From: Acidimicrobiales bacterium
Lineage (GTDB): Bacteria > Actinomycetota > Acidimicrobiia > Acidimicrobiales > Poriferisodaliceae
Length of the DNA stretch: 13,846 nt
Assembly: GCA_020631315.1 (NCBI GenBank)
Contig: JAHDHM010000056.1
Location: forward strand, 1 to 13,846
Direction of reading: 5' to 3'
The notes under the pieces were generated by a model. It did not search any database. It saw only the letters and a program-made list of their open reading frames with translations, and was not told where the DNA came from. This document shows positions 1-7,075 of the stretch, one piece after another. Each line of letters starts with the position of its first letter. The stretch's first letter is position 1. Position numbers and translations under genes: made by a program.

Positions 1-40
1 TGCGCTGAGCGAGGACGACTTCGAGCGTTACTCGCTCTGA
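1..40 (+). CDS. C-terminal end of an unidentified protein (partial)
   Basis: Only the last twelve codons are present, read from base 2 and ending in TGA at 38-40. The visible tail is ALSEDDFERYSL, acidic and soluble-looking. The fragment is too short to assign to a family. It converges on the lapA-like gene on the other strand, with 18 bp between the stop codons. The reading frame is inferred from its amino-acid-like composition and the natural stop, so it could be spurious. Confidence 0.5.
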   Translation, partial: ALSEDDFERYSL

Positions 41-44
41 CAGT

Positions 45-72
45 TCAGCTCTTGCGGCTCAGCTCTTGCGGC
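45..72. repeat. Perfect 14-bp tandem duplication over the lapA-like stop codon
   Basis: TCAGCTCTTGCGGC occurs at 45-58 and again immediately at 59-72, with no spacer and no mismatch. On the minus strand each unit reads GCCGCAAGAGCTGA and ends in TGA. The unit nearer the gene carries the real stop codon of the small membrane protein, and the second lies just downstream. The 14-bp period is not a multiple of three, so the extra copy is not a coding repeat. Confidence 0.9.
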
Positions 73-322
73 GACGCAGCAACATCCGGGCCATGGTCGA
101 CAACAGGGCCCCGATCACCGCGGAACCGAGCACGATGATCCACATCGCGAGGTTGACCTCGAAGGACAGCCAGCTGACCTTCTGACTCTCGGTGTTCTGG
201 ATGATGAAGATCACGAGCGCGGCGCCGAGCAACGCGGCGAGCACCAGGTTGATCTTCTGACGCAACGACAGACCGCCGTCGTTGTCGTCGACCTCTGCCA
301 CTGGTTCGAACTCGTGGGTCAT
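59..322 (-). CDS. Small two-TM LapA-domain (DUF1049-type) membrane protein
   Basis: The product is an 87-residue inner-membrane protein. A charged, acidic N-terminus (about residues 1-20) is followed by two hydrophobic helices at about 25-43 and 57-80 and a basic tail ending RRRKS. The segment FIIQNTESQKVSWL followed by a second helix with GALLS matches the pattern of LapA/DUF1049 proteins, where a QN motif follows TM1. LapA-type proteins in enterobacteria are linked to lipopolysaccharide assembly. An organism of this type probably lacks LPS, so the role here is unknown. The ATG at 322 is chosen because GGGGGA lies just upstream; an in-frame GTG at 337 would add five residues. It is divergent from the SRPBCC gene and convergent with the partial gene at the left edge. 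Confidence 0.8.
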   Translation of the reverse strand: MTHEFEPVAEVDDNDGGLSLRQKINLVLAALLGAALVIFIIQNTESQKVSWLSFEVNLAMWIIVLGSAVIGALLSTMARMLLRRRKS

Positions 323-386
323 GTGTCCCCCTGTCACCGGGTTCGGCCACTCGCCGTTCCCTCGTGCTCGCCGGTGGATCGGACCC

Positions 387-397
387 TACCGCCGGTA
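387..397. promoter_or_regulatory. 11-bp palindrome in the lapA-like/SRPBCC divergent gap
   Basis: TACCG-C-CGGTA is a perfect palindrome around one central base, inside the 118-bp gap between two divergently read genes. That is a natural place for an operator. The half-site TACCG recurs in the palindrome between the RNase H and aceE genes. I could not identify -35/-10 elements with confidence, and no binding protein can be named. Confidence 0.35.
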
Positions 398-440
398 CGG
401 TGACGGTTGTTCACGCCGCTCCCCCACGCAAGGTGTCCTC

Positions 441-872
441 ATGTCCCAGATGGTCTCCGTCGAACGCCAGATCAACGCTCCGGCCGAAGCGATCTTCGCC
501 CTGCTCGCCGACCCGGCCCGTCACGCCGACTTCGACGGCTCGGGCATGGTCCAGAAGCTGAACGGCGACGACCAGACGCTCGAGCTCGGCTCGAAGTTCT
601 CGATGGACATGAAGTTCGGCCCGCTGCCCTACAAGATCTCCAGCACCGTCGTGGAGTTCGAGCAGGACCGCAAGATCGCCTGGGCACACCTCGGCAAGCA
701 CCGTTGGCGCTACGAGCTCGAGCCCAACGACGAGGGCACGCTGGTGCGTGAGACCTTCGACTGGTCGACGGCGATGGTCCCGAAGGCCATCGAGCTGATG
801 GGCTACCCGAAGAAGCATCCGGCGAACATGGAAGCGACGCTCGAGCGTCTGGCTGCCATCGTCGAGGCGTGA
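441..872 (+). CDS. SRPBCC-fold (polyketide cyclase/START-like) protein
   Basis: The 143-residue soluble protein has the layout of the SRPBCC/polyketide-cyclase superfamily. A first strand (VERQINAPAEAIFALLADPARHADFDG) leads into the two short helices, antiparallel strands follow through about residue 115, and a long C-terminal helix (ANMEATLERLAAIVEA) closes the hydrophobic cavity. Such proteins bind small hydrophobic ligands; the ligand is unknown. The ATG at 441 is chosen because AAGGTG sits seven bases upstream. In-frame extension to 282 would run through the divergent promoter region and the start of the neighbouring gene. The stop codon overlaps the GTG of the lipoprotein gene by four bases, so the two are probably translated together. 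Confidence 0.85.
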   Translation: MSQMVSVERQINAPAEAIFALLADPARHADFDGSGMVQKLNGDDQTLELGSKFSMDMKFGPLPYKISSTVVEFEQDRKIAWAHLGKHRWRYELEPNDEGTLVRETFDWSTAMVPKAIELMGYPKKHPANMEATLERLAAIVEA

Positions 873-1384
873 TCTCGCCCACGGTGGGGCGCCGCCTGGC
901 CGCAGTGCTCGTCGCAGCGCTGACGGTCGGGGGCTGCAGCTTCTCGACGAGCGCCGACGACGAGACCGTGCGATCCGACGACGGCGCGGTCGTCGAGGGC
1001 GGCGACGTCGGTGCGCTGCGTCTGCGGGTCGGCGATTGCATCGCCGCCGTGTCGAGCGCCGAACAGTTCACGCCCCTGCCGGTGGTGCCGTGCGACGAAC
1101 CGCACGAGGCACAGGTGTTCCACGCGCTCTCGCTGGCGGGTGACGAGTACCCGGGGATGACCGAGGTCGACCGTCAAGCCGACGAGGCGTGCGCTGCAGC
1201 TCTGATCGACGAGCTGTCCCATCGACAGGACCTGTTCGAACTCGCCTACGCGTTCTTCACGCCGACCGAGAGCGGCTGGAACGATCTCGCCGACCGCGAC
1301 GTCCTGTGCGTGGCGGCCTTCCCCGGCCGCGACACGACGACGGACCTGCTCGACACCTCGGTCACGAGCGAGACCGGCAACTAG
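869..1384 (+). CDS. Secreted lipoprotein with Septum_form-like domain
   Basis: This 171-residue protein starts with a lipoprotein signal: basic residues (R8, R9), a hydrophobic run at 10-20 and the lipobox VGGC with lipidated Cys23. A short acidic linker follows. The exported domain (about 50-150) has the pattern VGDC...V.C..PH..QVF...C......PT...W....D..VLC, which resembles the actinobacterial Septum_form domain (PF13845). Four cysteines (57, 75, 108, 147) could form two disulfides outside the membrane. The family name comes from a septum-associated protein, but function is poorly known. The GTG start overlaps the SRPBCC stop (GTGA). The CoA-transferase begins 10 bp after its stop, so a three-gene operon is plausible. 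Confidence 0.8.
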   Translation: MISPTVGRRLAAVLVAALTVGGCSFSTSADDETVRSDDGAVVEGGDVGALRLRVGDCIAAVSSAEQFTPLPVVPCDEPHEAQVFHALSLAGDEYPGMTEVDRQADEACAAALIDELSHRQDLFELAYAFFTPTESGWNDLADRDVLCVAAFPGRDTTTDLLDTSVTSETGN

Positions 1385-1394
1385 CGTCGGCCTC

Positions 1395-2603
1395 ATGGCC
1401 GACGATCTCAGCTCAGGTCCGCTCACCGGCTTCCGGGTCCTCGAGGCCTGTCAGATGATCTCGGGTCCGTTGGCGGGCATGTTGCTCGCGGACCTCGGAG
1501 CCGACGTCGTGAAGATCGAGGAGCGAGCTGTCGGCGACCGCTATCGCTGGGCCGGCACCGCCGTGCGCGAGATGTCCACCGCGTTCGCGTCGACCAATCG
1601 AGGCAAACGCAGCCTCGCAGTCGACCTTCGCTCCGAGGCAGGCCTCGATGCCGTGCGTCGGCTCGCAGCCGACGCCGACGTGTTCATCCAGAACTTCCGT
1701 CCAGGTGTCGCCGATCGCATCGGTGTCGGACCCGACACGCTGATGGCGGCCAACCCCGAGCTGATCTACGTGACCATCACCGGCTTCGGCGCCGACGGGC
1801 CGTATGCCGACCAGAAGGTCTACGACTACGTCATCCAGGCACTCACCGGCATGGCGTCGCTGCAGGAGGTGAACGAGCGACCGACGCTCGTGAAGAACCT
1901 CGCCATCGACAAGGTCACGGCGTACACGGTCGCCCAGGCTGTCACCGCAGCGTTGCTGGCACGTGCTCGCGGCGCGGGCGGCCAGCACGTCCGCGTGTCG
2001 ATGCTCGACGTCGGCCTCGCGTTCATGTGGCCCGATGCGATGACCGATCAGCTCGTCGTCGAGGGCGACGTCCGGCACCAGCCGCACATGTCGACCTACT
2101 ACGAGGTGCGGCCGACCGCCGACGGCTTCATCGCGCAGATGGCGATCTCGGACCGGCAGTTCCCGGGGCTGTGCGCGGCACTCGAGACAGAGCACTGGCT
2201 CGAAGATCCGCGGTTCGGCTCGATGGGCGAGCGCATCGCGAACGCATCGGAGCTCGGGACCCTGATCGACGCGGAGTTCGTCAAGCACAAGACGGCCGCC
2301 TTGCTGGCCCGCCTCCACGAGCACGACGTCGCTGCGGCACCGGTACACGCCCTCGACGACGTGCATCTCGATCCCCAGGTGCAGCACAACGGCACGCTGG
2401 TCGAGCGGGAGCTGCCACATCTGGGCTTGGTCCGCGAACCGAAGCCGGCCATCCGGTTCGGTGCGACGCCGACCGACCTCGGCCGAGGCGCTCCCGCACT
2501 GGGCGAGCACACCGACGAGATCCTGCTCGAAGCGGGTTTCGACACGGACGAGGTCGCCGAGCTCCGAGCGAACGGTGCCGTCGGGCGCCCTTCCCGAAGT
2601 TGA
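1395..2603 (+). CDS. CaiB/BaiF-family CoA-transferase
   Basis: The 402-residue protein has the usual length and motif order of class III CoA-transferases, which move CoA between carboxylic acids through an aspartyl-CoA mixed anhydride. The N-terminus has GFRVLEACQMISGPLAGMLLADLGADVVKIE, then NRGKRSLAVDL (about 69-78), FIQNFRPGVADRIGV (about 97-112) and ITGFGADGPYAD (about 128-139). The catalytic Asp is most likely Asp172 in LAIDKV, close to Asp169 of formyl-CoA transferase. The C-terminal part (HWLEDPRFGS..., then P.HALDDVHLDPQV) is the usual lid/linker region. The substrate acid cannot be read from sequence; carnitine, bile-acid, methylsuccinate or xenobiotic acids are all used in this family. 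It starts at an ATG with only a weak ribosome-binding site. Confidence 0.93.
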   Translation: MADDLSSGPLTGFRVLEACQMISGPLAGMLLADLGADVVKIEERAVGDRYRWAGTAVREMSTAFASTNRGKRSLAVDLRSEAGLDAVRRLAADADVFIQNFRPGVADRIGVGPDTLMAANPELIYVTITGFGADGPYADQKVYDYVIQALTGMASLQEVNERPTLVKNLAIDKVTAYTVAQAVTAALLARARGAGGQHVRVSMLDVGLAFMWPDAMTDQLVVEGDVRHQPHMSTYYEVRPTADGFIAQMAISDRQFPGLCAALETEHWLEDPRFGSMGERIANASELGTLIDAEFVKHKTAALLARLHEHDVAAAPVHALDDVHLDPQVQHNGTLVERELPHLGLVREPKPAIRFGATPTDLGRGAPALGEHTDEILLEAGFDTDEVAELRANGAVGRPSRS

Positions 2604-2654
2604 GGCGCACCGCTGTTCACCGAAGCAGCGGTCGACTCGAGATGACGAGCCTCA
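2601..2654. terminator. Bidirectional terminator-like hairpin between convergent genes
   Basis: Between the convergent CoA-transferase and RNase H genes there is a perfect 7-bp stem, ACCGCTG (2609-2615) with CAGCGGT (2626-2632), with further TTC/GAA pairing possible in the loop. An outer pair, TGAGGC (2601-2606) and GCCTCA (2649-2654), brings together the two stop codons themselves. No strong U-tract follows on either strand, which is common in high-GC actinobacteria. Confidence 0.5.
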
Positions 2655-3650
2655 GGCGGTCGGGGGTTCGATCACCCAGACGCCGTCGTCGAAGGCTCGG
2701 TCGAAGCGATCGTGCAGTCGGCCGAGATGTCGTTCCTCGCGGTCCCAGATCATGATCGCCTCGGTGCCCTCGCGTGCGAGCCAGTCGTCCCGTGCACGCA
2801 TCGCCTTCGCGAAGCCGTCCTTGCCGACGGCCTGGTCGCTGATCACCACTTCGCCCGCAGCGGAACGGCGAAGCTCCGCGAAGCGACTCCTCGTCGGGTT
2901 GGGCCACCGGCTGTCCACGCCCTCGAACGGCAGCACCGCGATGTAGGGCACGTTCGCCATGAGCGCTGCTTCGGCAGCGAGCATCTCGGCACCGAGACCG
3001 AGACTGGTGGCGACGGTCAGCCCCGGGTCGACCTGCTTCTTGGCCCTGAGGATGTCGGTGAGCTGTCGGCGCAGCGCGTCGGCGATCGGGTTCGCCAGAT
3101 CCCAGCCGCCCAGCTCGGTCGGGCGGTGGCCGGTGACCACGACGACGGCACCGTCACCGGCCTCGGGGCCGGCGACCTCGTCGTCCTCGATGACGACGTC
3201 GTCCTGACCCCAGTGCATGCCGCTGCGGCCGCGCTGTTCCTTGGCTGCGGTGGTGGCCAGCTGGTCTGCGACGTCGTTCATCGGGTCACCCGAGTGGCCC
3301 TTGACCCAGGTGAAGGTGACATCGCCCCGCTTGTTGACGAGGTCGATGAACGGCTCCCAGAGATCCCGGTTGGCGACCGGCTCCTTCTTGGAGTTCTTCC
3401 AGCCTCGTTTGTGCCAGCCCTGCCACCAGTTCTGGTTGAAGCAGTTCACGACGTAGGTCGAGTCGGACACGATCTCGAGCGGCCCGGGGATGCGACGAAC
3501 TGCTTCGTAGGCAGCCGTGATCTCCATCCGCTGGTTGGTGGTCTTCTGCTCGGCGCCGCTGGCCCACTGACCACCGTCGACCGCGAAGCCCCAACCGCCC
3601 GGACCCGGATTCCCCGAGCACGCACCGTCCGTGTAGGCCTTCGTGGTCAC
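2652..3650 (-). CDS. Ribonuclease HI fused to a C-terminal SLOG-type domain
   Basis: The 332-residue protein has two domains. Residues 1-135 are RNase HI, which cuts RNA in RNA-DNA hybrids. The catalytic set is intact: Asp8 (YTDGACSGNPGPGGWG), Glu43 (RMEIT), Asp63 (SDSTYVV) and Asp129 (NDVADQLA), with His119 in VKGHSGD and the Trp/Lys-rich basic handle (WWQGWHKRGWKNSKK). An acidic linker (about 150-166) leads to residues 167-330. There VVVVTGHRPTELGGW, LGLGAEMLAAEAAL, IAVLPFEGVDSRWP and a late IMIWDRE strand resemble YpsA/DprA-like SLOG nucleotide-binding domains. Normal bacterial RNase HI is about 150-160 residues, so the second half is extra. The start is a GTG without a clear Shine-Dalgarno; frame and first motif fix it well. 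It is divergent from aceE. The fusion is seen directly; the SLOG assignment rests on motif resemblance. Confidence 0.88.
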   Translation of the reverse strand: MTTKAYTDGACSGNPGPGGWGFAVDGGQWASGAEQKTTNQRMEITAAYEAVRRIPGPLEIVSDSTYVVNCFNQNWWQGWHKRGWKNSKKEPVANRDLWEPFIDLVNKRGDVTFTWVKGHSGDPMNDVADQLATTAAKEQRGRSGMHWGQDDVVIEDDEVAGPEAGDGAVVVVTGHRPTELGGWDLANPIADALRRQLTDILRAKKQVDPGLTVATSLGLGAEMLAAEAALMANVPYIAVLPFEGVDSRWPNPTRSRFAELRRSAAGEVVISDQAVGKDGFAKAMRARDDWLAREGTEAIMIWDREERHLGRLHDRFDRAFDDGVWVIEPPTA

Positions 3651-3661
3651 GGCTGGGATGT

Positions 3662-3673
3662 TACCGATCGGTA
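3662..3673. promoter_or_regulatory. 12-bp perfect palindrome between rnhA-SLOG and aceE
   Basis: TACCGATCGGTA is a perfect 12-bp palindrome. One more matching pair lies beyond a single mismatch on each side (bases 3660 and 3675). It sits in the middle of the 62-bp gap shared by the divergent RNase H fusion and aceE genes, within reach of both promoters. This suits a dimeric repressor or activator site. The protein is unknown. Confidence 0.45.
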
Positions 3674-3712
3674 GCCGTCGCAGACCGGGTGGCTGGCTGG
3701 CAAGCTGGCGTC

Positions 3713-6415
3713 ATGCTTCACGACGGCTTCGCCAAGCAGCTGCCCGACATCGACCCGACCGAGACCGAGGAGTGGGAGCAGTCGTTCTCCGCCGCGGTCG
3801 AGGCGCACGGCCGCAACCGCGGCAGCTTCCTGCTGCGCCGCCTGCTCGCAGCGGCTGCCGAGCACGGTGTCGACTTTCCCGCCACCATCACGACGCCGTA
3901 CATCAACACCATCCCGCCGGAGATGGAGCCGTGGTTCCCCGGCGACGACTTCCTCGAGCGCCGCATCCGGGCGTTCATCCGTTGGAACGCGGTCGCGATG
4001 GTGACCCACGCCAACAAGTTCGCCGACGGCATCGGCGGCCACCTCTCGACGTTCGCCTCGTCGGCTGCGCTCTACGACGTCGGGTTCAACCACTTCTTCC
4101 GCGGCAAGGACGGCGGCACGCCGGGCGACCACATCTACATCCAGGGTCACGCTGCCCCTGGCATCTACGCCCGCGCCTACCTCGAGGGCCGCCTGACCGA
4201 AGAGGATCTCGACCACTTCCGCCGCGAGATCGGCCGCACCGGGCTGTCGAGCTATCCACACCCACGGCTCATGCCGGACTTCTGGGAGTACCCGACGGTG
4301 TCGATGGGCCTCGGCCCGATCAACGCGATCTACCAGGCTCGCTTCAACCGGTACCTGCACAACCGCCGAATCGACGACACCAGCGAATCCCGTGTCTGGG
4401 CGTTCCTCGGCGACGGTGAGTGCGACGAGCCCGAGTCCCTGGGCGCACTGTCCATCGCCGCTCGCGAGCAGCTCGACAACCTCGTCTTCGTCATCAACTG
4501 CAACCTGCAGCGGCTCGACGGACCGGTCCGCGGCAACGGCAAGATCATCCAGGAGCTGGAGTCGGTCTTCCGTGGCGCCGGTTGGAACGTCATCAAGCTC
4601 GTGCACGGCAGCGGCTGGGACGAACTGTTCGCCCGCGACGTCGACGGTGTGCTGGTGAACAAGATGAACTCGACGCTCGACGGCGAGTTCCAGCGCTACT
4701 CCGTCGAGTCCGGCGCCTACATCCGTGAGCACTTCTTCGGACCCGATCCGCGTCTTCGCAAGATGGTCGAGCACCTCAGCGACGACGAGCTGCAGGCGCT
4801 GCCGCGCGGCGGTCACGACTATCGGAAGATCTACGCCGCCTACAAGTCCGCGACCGAGCACGTCGGCTCGCCGACCGTGATCCTCGCCAAGACCATCAAG
4901 GGCTGGACCCTCGGCCCCGATCTCGAGGGCCGCAACGCCACCCACCAGATCAAGAAGCTGACGCACAAGCAGCTCGAGCTGATCCGCGAGCGCCTGCACC
5001 TCCAGGACGAGATCCCCGAGGACTTCGACGCAGACAACCCGCCGTACTTCCGTCCCGAGGAGGACTCGGCGGAGATGCAGTACCTGAAGGCTCGCCGCAA
5101 GGCTCTCGACGGGCCGCTCCCGAGCCGCAACGGTGACTGGCGCCGCCGGCCGCTCGCGCTGCCGGGCGAAGCACCGTTCAAGGAGATGCAGGCGGGCTCG
5201 GGCAAGCAGGAGGTGTCGACGACGATGGCCTTCACCCGTCTCCTGCGTGCCCTGATGCGTGAGGAGGGATTCGGTGACCGTGTCGTGCCGATCATCCCGG
5301 ACGAGGCCCGTACGTTCGGCATGGACTCGCTGTTCCGTGAGGTCGGCATCTACGCCTCTCAGGGCCAGAAGTACGAGCCGGTCGACCACGACCTGCTGCT
5401 GTCGTACACGGAGATGAAGTCGGGTCAGATCCTCGAGGAGGGCATCACCGAGGCCGGCGCGATGTCGAGCTTCACCTCGGCGGCCACGGCGTACGCGACC
5501 CGCGGCATCCCGATGGTGCCGTTCTACATCTTCTATTCGATGTTCGGTTTCCAGCGGGTCGGCGACCTCATCTGGGCCGCCGCCGACAGCCGTGCCCGTG
5601 GCTTCCTCGTGGGCGCCACCGCCGGACGCACCACGCTGCACGGCGAGGGTCTCCAGCACCAGGACGGCCACAGCCTCCTGGCCGCGTCGACGGTCCCGCC
5701 GTGCCAGGCCTACGACCCGGCGTTCGCCTACGAGCTCGGCATCATCATCCAGGACGGCATCAAGCGGATGTACGTCGACAACGAGGACGTCTTCTATTAC
5801 CTGACGGCCTACAACGAGAACTACATCCAGCCCATCGCACCGGATGATCTCGACGTCGACGGCCTGCTCAAGGGCATGTACAAGTTCGCCTCGGCGCCCG
5901 AGGGCACCGATCCGGTGGCCACGTTGATCTTCTCGGGTTCGGCCCAGGGCGCTGCCCGCGAGGCGGTCGCCGAGCTGGCCGAGCACTTCGGTGTGGGTGT
6001 GGAGCTGTACAGCGCCACCTCGTACAAGGCGCTGCGCGACGATGCCCTGTCGGTCGAGCGCTGGAACCGTCTGCACCCGAACGAGGCGCCGAAGACGCCG
6101 TTCGTGACCGACGTGCTCGCCGGCTCCCCTGGCCCGACCATCGCCGTGTCGGACTTCATGCGGACCGTGCCGGACCAGGTCAGCCGCTGGGTACCCGGCG
6201 ACTACCTGTCGCTCGGCACCGAGGGCTTCGGCCGCTCCGACACCCGCGAGGCGCTGCGACGCCACTTCGAGGTCGACATGCCACACATCGTCGTCGCCGT
6301 GCTCGACCGCCTGGCAGCTGCCGGTGCCGTCGATGCGTCGACGGTCGCGGCAGCGATCGCTCGGTACGAGCTGGCCACGGACCTCGCCGATCCGTGGTCC
6401 ACGTCAGAGCACTGA
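3713..6415 (+). CDS. aceE: Pyruvate dehydrogenase E1 component, homodimeric type
   Basis: The 900-residue enzyme decarboxylates pyruvate with thiamine diphosphate and passes the acetyl group to the lipoyl arm of E2. The length and continuous single chain match homodimeric AceE of actinobacteria and proteobacteria, not the split alpha/beta form. The opening LPDIDPTETEEW is typical. The ThDP/Mg site is clear at GDGECDEPESLGALS (GDG at 233-235) through NCNLQRLDGPVRGNGKIIQE (NCN at 262-264). The middle domain has DEARTFGMDSLFREVGIY and EEGITEAGAMSSFTSAATAY; then GRTTLHGEGLQHQDGHS and AYNENYIQP follow, then the C-terminal domain (PDQVSRWVPG, LGTEGFGRSDTR). The ATG at 3713 fits the homologous N-terminus; a GTG at 3689 would add eight residues. 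No E2, E3 or lipoylation genes are nearby. The HhH-GPD gene follows by 7 bp. Confidence 0.97.
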   Translation: MLHDGFAKQLPDIDPTETEEWEQSFSAAVEAHGRNRGSFLLRRLLAAAAEHGVDFPATITTPYINTIPPEMEPWFPGDDFLERRIRAFIRWNAVAMVTHANKFADGIGGHLSTFASSAALYDVGFNHFFRGKDGGTPGDHIYIQGHAAPGIYARAYLEGRLTEEDLDHFRREIGRTGLSSYPHPRLMPDFWEYPTVSMGLGPINAIYQARFNRYLHNRRIDDTSESRVWAFLGDGECDEPESLGALSIAAREQLDNLVFVINCNLQRLDGPVRGNGKIIQELESVFRGAGWNVIKLVHGSGWDELFARDVDGVLVNKMNSTLDGEFQRYSVESGAYIREHFFGPDPRLRKMVEHLSDDELQALPRGGHDYRKIYAAYKSATEHVGSPTVILAKTIKGWTLGPDLEGRNATHQIKKLTHKQLELIRERLHLQDEIPEDFDADNPPYFRPEEDSAEMQYLKARRKALDGPLPSRNGDWRRRPLALPGEAPFKEMQAGSGKQEVSTTMAFTRLLRALMREEGFGDRVVPIIPDEARTFGMDSLFREVGIYASQGQKYEPVDHDLLLSYTEMKSGQILEEGITEAGAMSSFTSAATAYATRGIPMVPFYIFYSMFGFQRVGDLIWAAADSRARGFLVGATAGRTTLHGEGLQHQDGHSLLAASTVPPCQAYDPAFAYELGIIIQDGIKRMYVDNEDVFYYLTAYNENYIQPIAPDDLDVDGLLKGMYKFASAPEGTDPVATLIFSGSAQGAAREAVAELAEHFGVGVELYSATSYKALRDDALSVERWNRLHPNEAPKTPFVTDVLAGSPGPTIAVSDFMRTVPDQVSRWVPGDYLSLGTEGFGRSDTREALRRHFEVDMPHIVVAVLDRLAAAGAVDASTVAAAIARYELATDLADPWSTSEH

Positions 6416-6422
6416 GCCACCG

Positions 6423-7025
6423 GTGACGGCCCAGCCGTTCGCCGGGGATCTGTGCATCAGCGGTGACCCGGCGGTCGACGACATCGTCAACTCCAACCCG
6501 TTGGCGCTCATGATCGGGATGCTGCTCGACCAGCAGATCTCGATCGAGCTGGCCTTCACCGGGCCGTCGCGTCTCGCCGAGCGGATCGACGGACCGCTAC
6601 ACGCATCGACGTTGGCGTCGATGTCGGTCGACGATGTCGTCGCCGCCTTTGCCGAGAAGCCGGCGTTGCATCGGTTTCCCGCCTCGATGGCCAAGCGCGT
6701 CCACGCACTGGCGTCGTTCCTGGTCGAGCACCACGAGGGGGACCCCACACTCATCTGGGCCGATGCCGAGGACGGCCGGCAACTGGCACGGCGACTGAAG
6801 GCACTCCCCGGCTTCGGTCCGGAGAAGACGAAGATCTTCGTCGCCGTCCTCGCGAAGCGCTTCGGCGTGCGGCCCGATGGCTGGCAGGCGGCTGCCGGAG
6901 GATTCGCCGTCGACGACGTTCCCCGTTCCGTCGCCGACGTGACCGACCCGTCCGTGCTCGACGCGATTCGAGCGCATCGAGCGGCACAGAAGGCGGCCAA
7001 GGGCACCGTCGACAAGGAACGCTGA
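6423..7025 (+). CDS. HhH-GPD-type base excision repair protein, lacking an Fe-S cluster loop
   Basis: The 200-residue protein resembles the small actinobacterial HhH-GPD family related to DNA glycosylases. LMIGMLLDQQISIELAFTGP (about 29-48) is the helical core with a glutamine pair, LKALPGFGPEKTKIFVAVLAKRFGV (about 125-149) is the helix-hairpin-helix, and PDGWQ follows with Asp152 as the possible GPD aspartate. RSVADV and a basic tail close the chain. The only cysteine is Cys11, so the four-Cys iron-sulfur cluster of endonuclease III is absent. Substrate lesion and activity are unknown. The GTG at 6423 places it 7 bp after aceE, probably on the same transcript; extension upstream would overlap the aceE 3' end. 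No obvious metabolic link to pyruvate dehydrogenase is seen. Confidence 0.8.
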   Translation: MTAQPFAGDLCISGDPAVDDIVNSNPLALMIGMLLDQQISIELAFTGPSRLAERIDGPLHASTLASMSVDDVVAAFAEKPALHRFPASMAKRVHALASFLVEHHEGDPTLIWADAEDGRQLARRLKALPGFGPEKTKIFVAVLAKRFGVRPDGWQAAAGGFAVDDVPRSVADVTDPSVLDAIRAHRAAQKAAKGTVDKER

Positions 7026-7035
7026 GGCAGCTGGG

Positions 7036-7061
7036 AGCTGTCGCAGCGATGACAGCTGCGA
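7036..7061 (+). promoter_or_regulatory. Two mutually exclusive 7-bp stem-loops before the membrane-protein gene
   Basis: AGCTGTC (7036-7042) can pair with GACAGCT (7051-7057). Alternatively TCGCAGC (7041-7047) can pair with GCTGCGA (7055-7061). The arms overlap, so only one hairpin can form at a time. The element occupies most of the 50-bp gap and ends 14 bp before the next start codon. It could be a weak terminator for the aceE/HhH-GPD transcript, a leader switch, or chance. Confidence 0.3.
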
Positions 7062-7075
7062 ACTAGTTTGTCGCC

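Noticed and set aside
282..440. N-terminal extension of the first SRPBCC protein
   Set aside because: It would cross the divergent promoter gap and the lapA-like start, and is Arg/Pro-rich; the ATG at 441 has a good ribosome-binding site.
1413..2510. 365-codon minus-strand frame opposite the CoA-transferase
   Set aside because: It lies wholly within a well-supported CaiB/BaiF gene and shows antisense-type composition without motifs.
3647..6286. Very long open frame (879 codons) on the minus strand opposite aceE
   Set aside because: It is rich in Val, Arg, Leu, Asp and His in the way expected of the antisense of a high-GC gene, has no recognisable domain, and aceE is certain on the other strand.
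6324..6422. N-terminal extension of the HhH-GPD protein inside aceE
   Set aside because: It overlaps the certain aceE coding end in another frame and is Arg/Ser-rich; the GTG at 6423 gives the family-like start.
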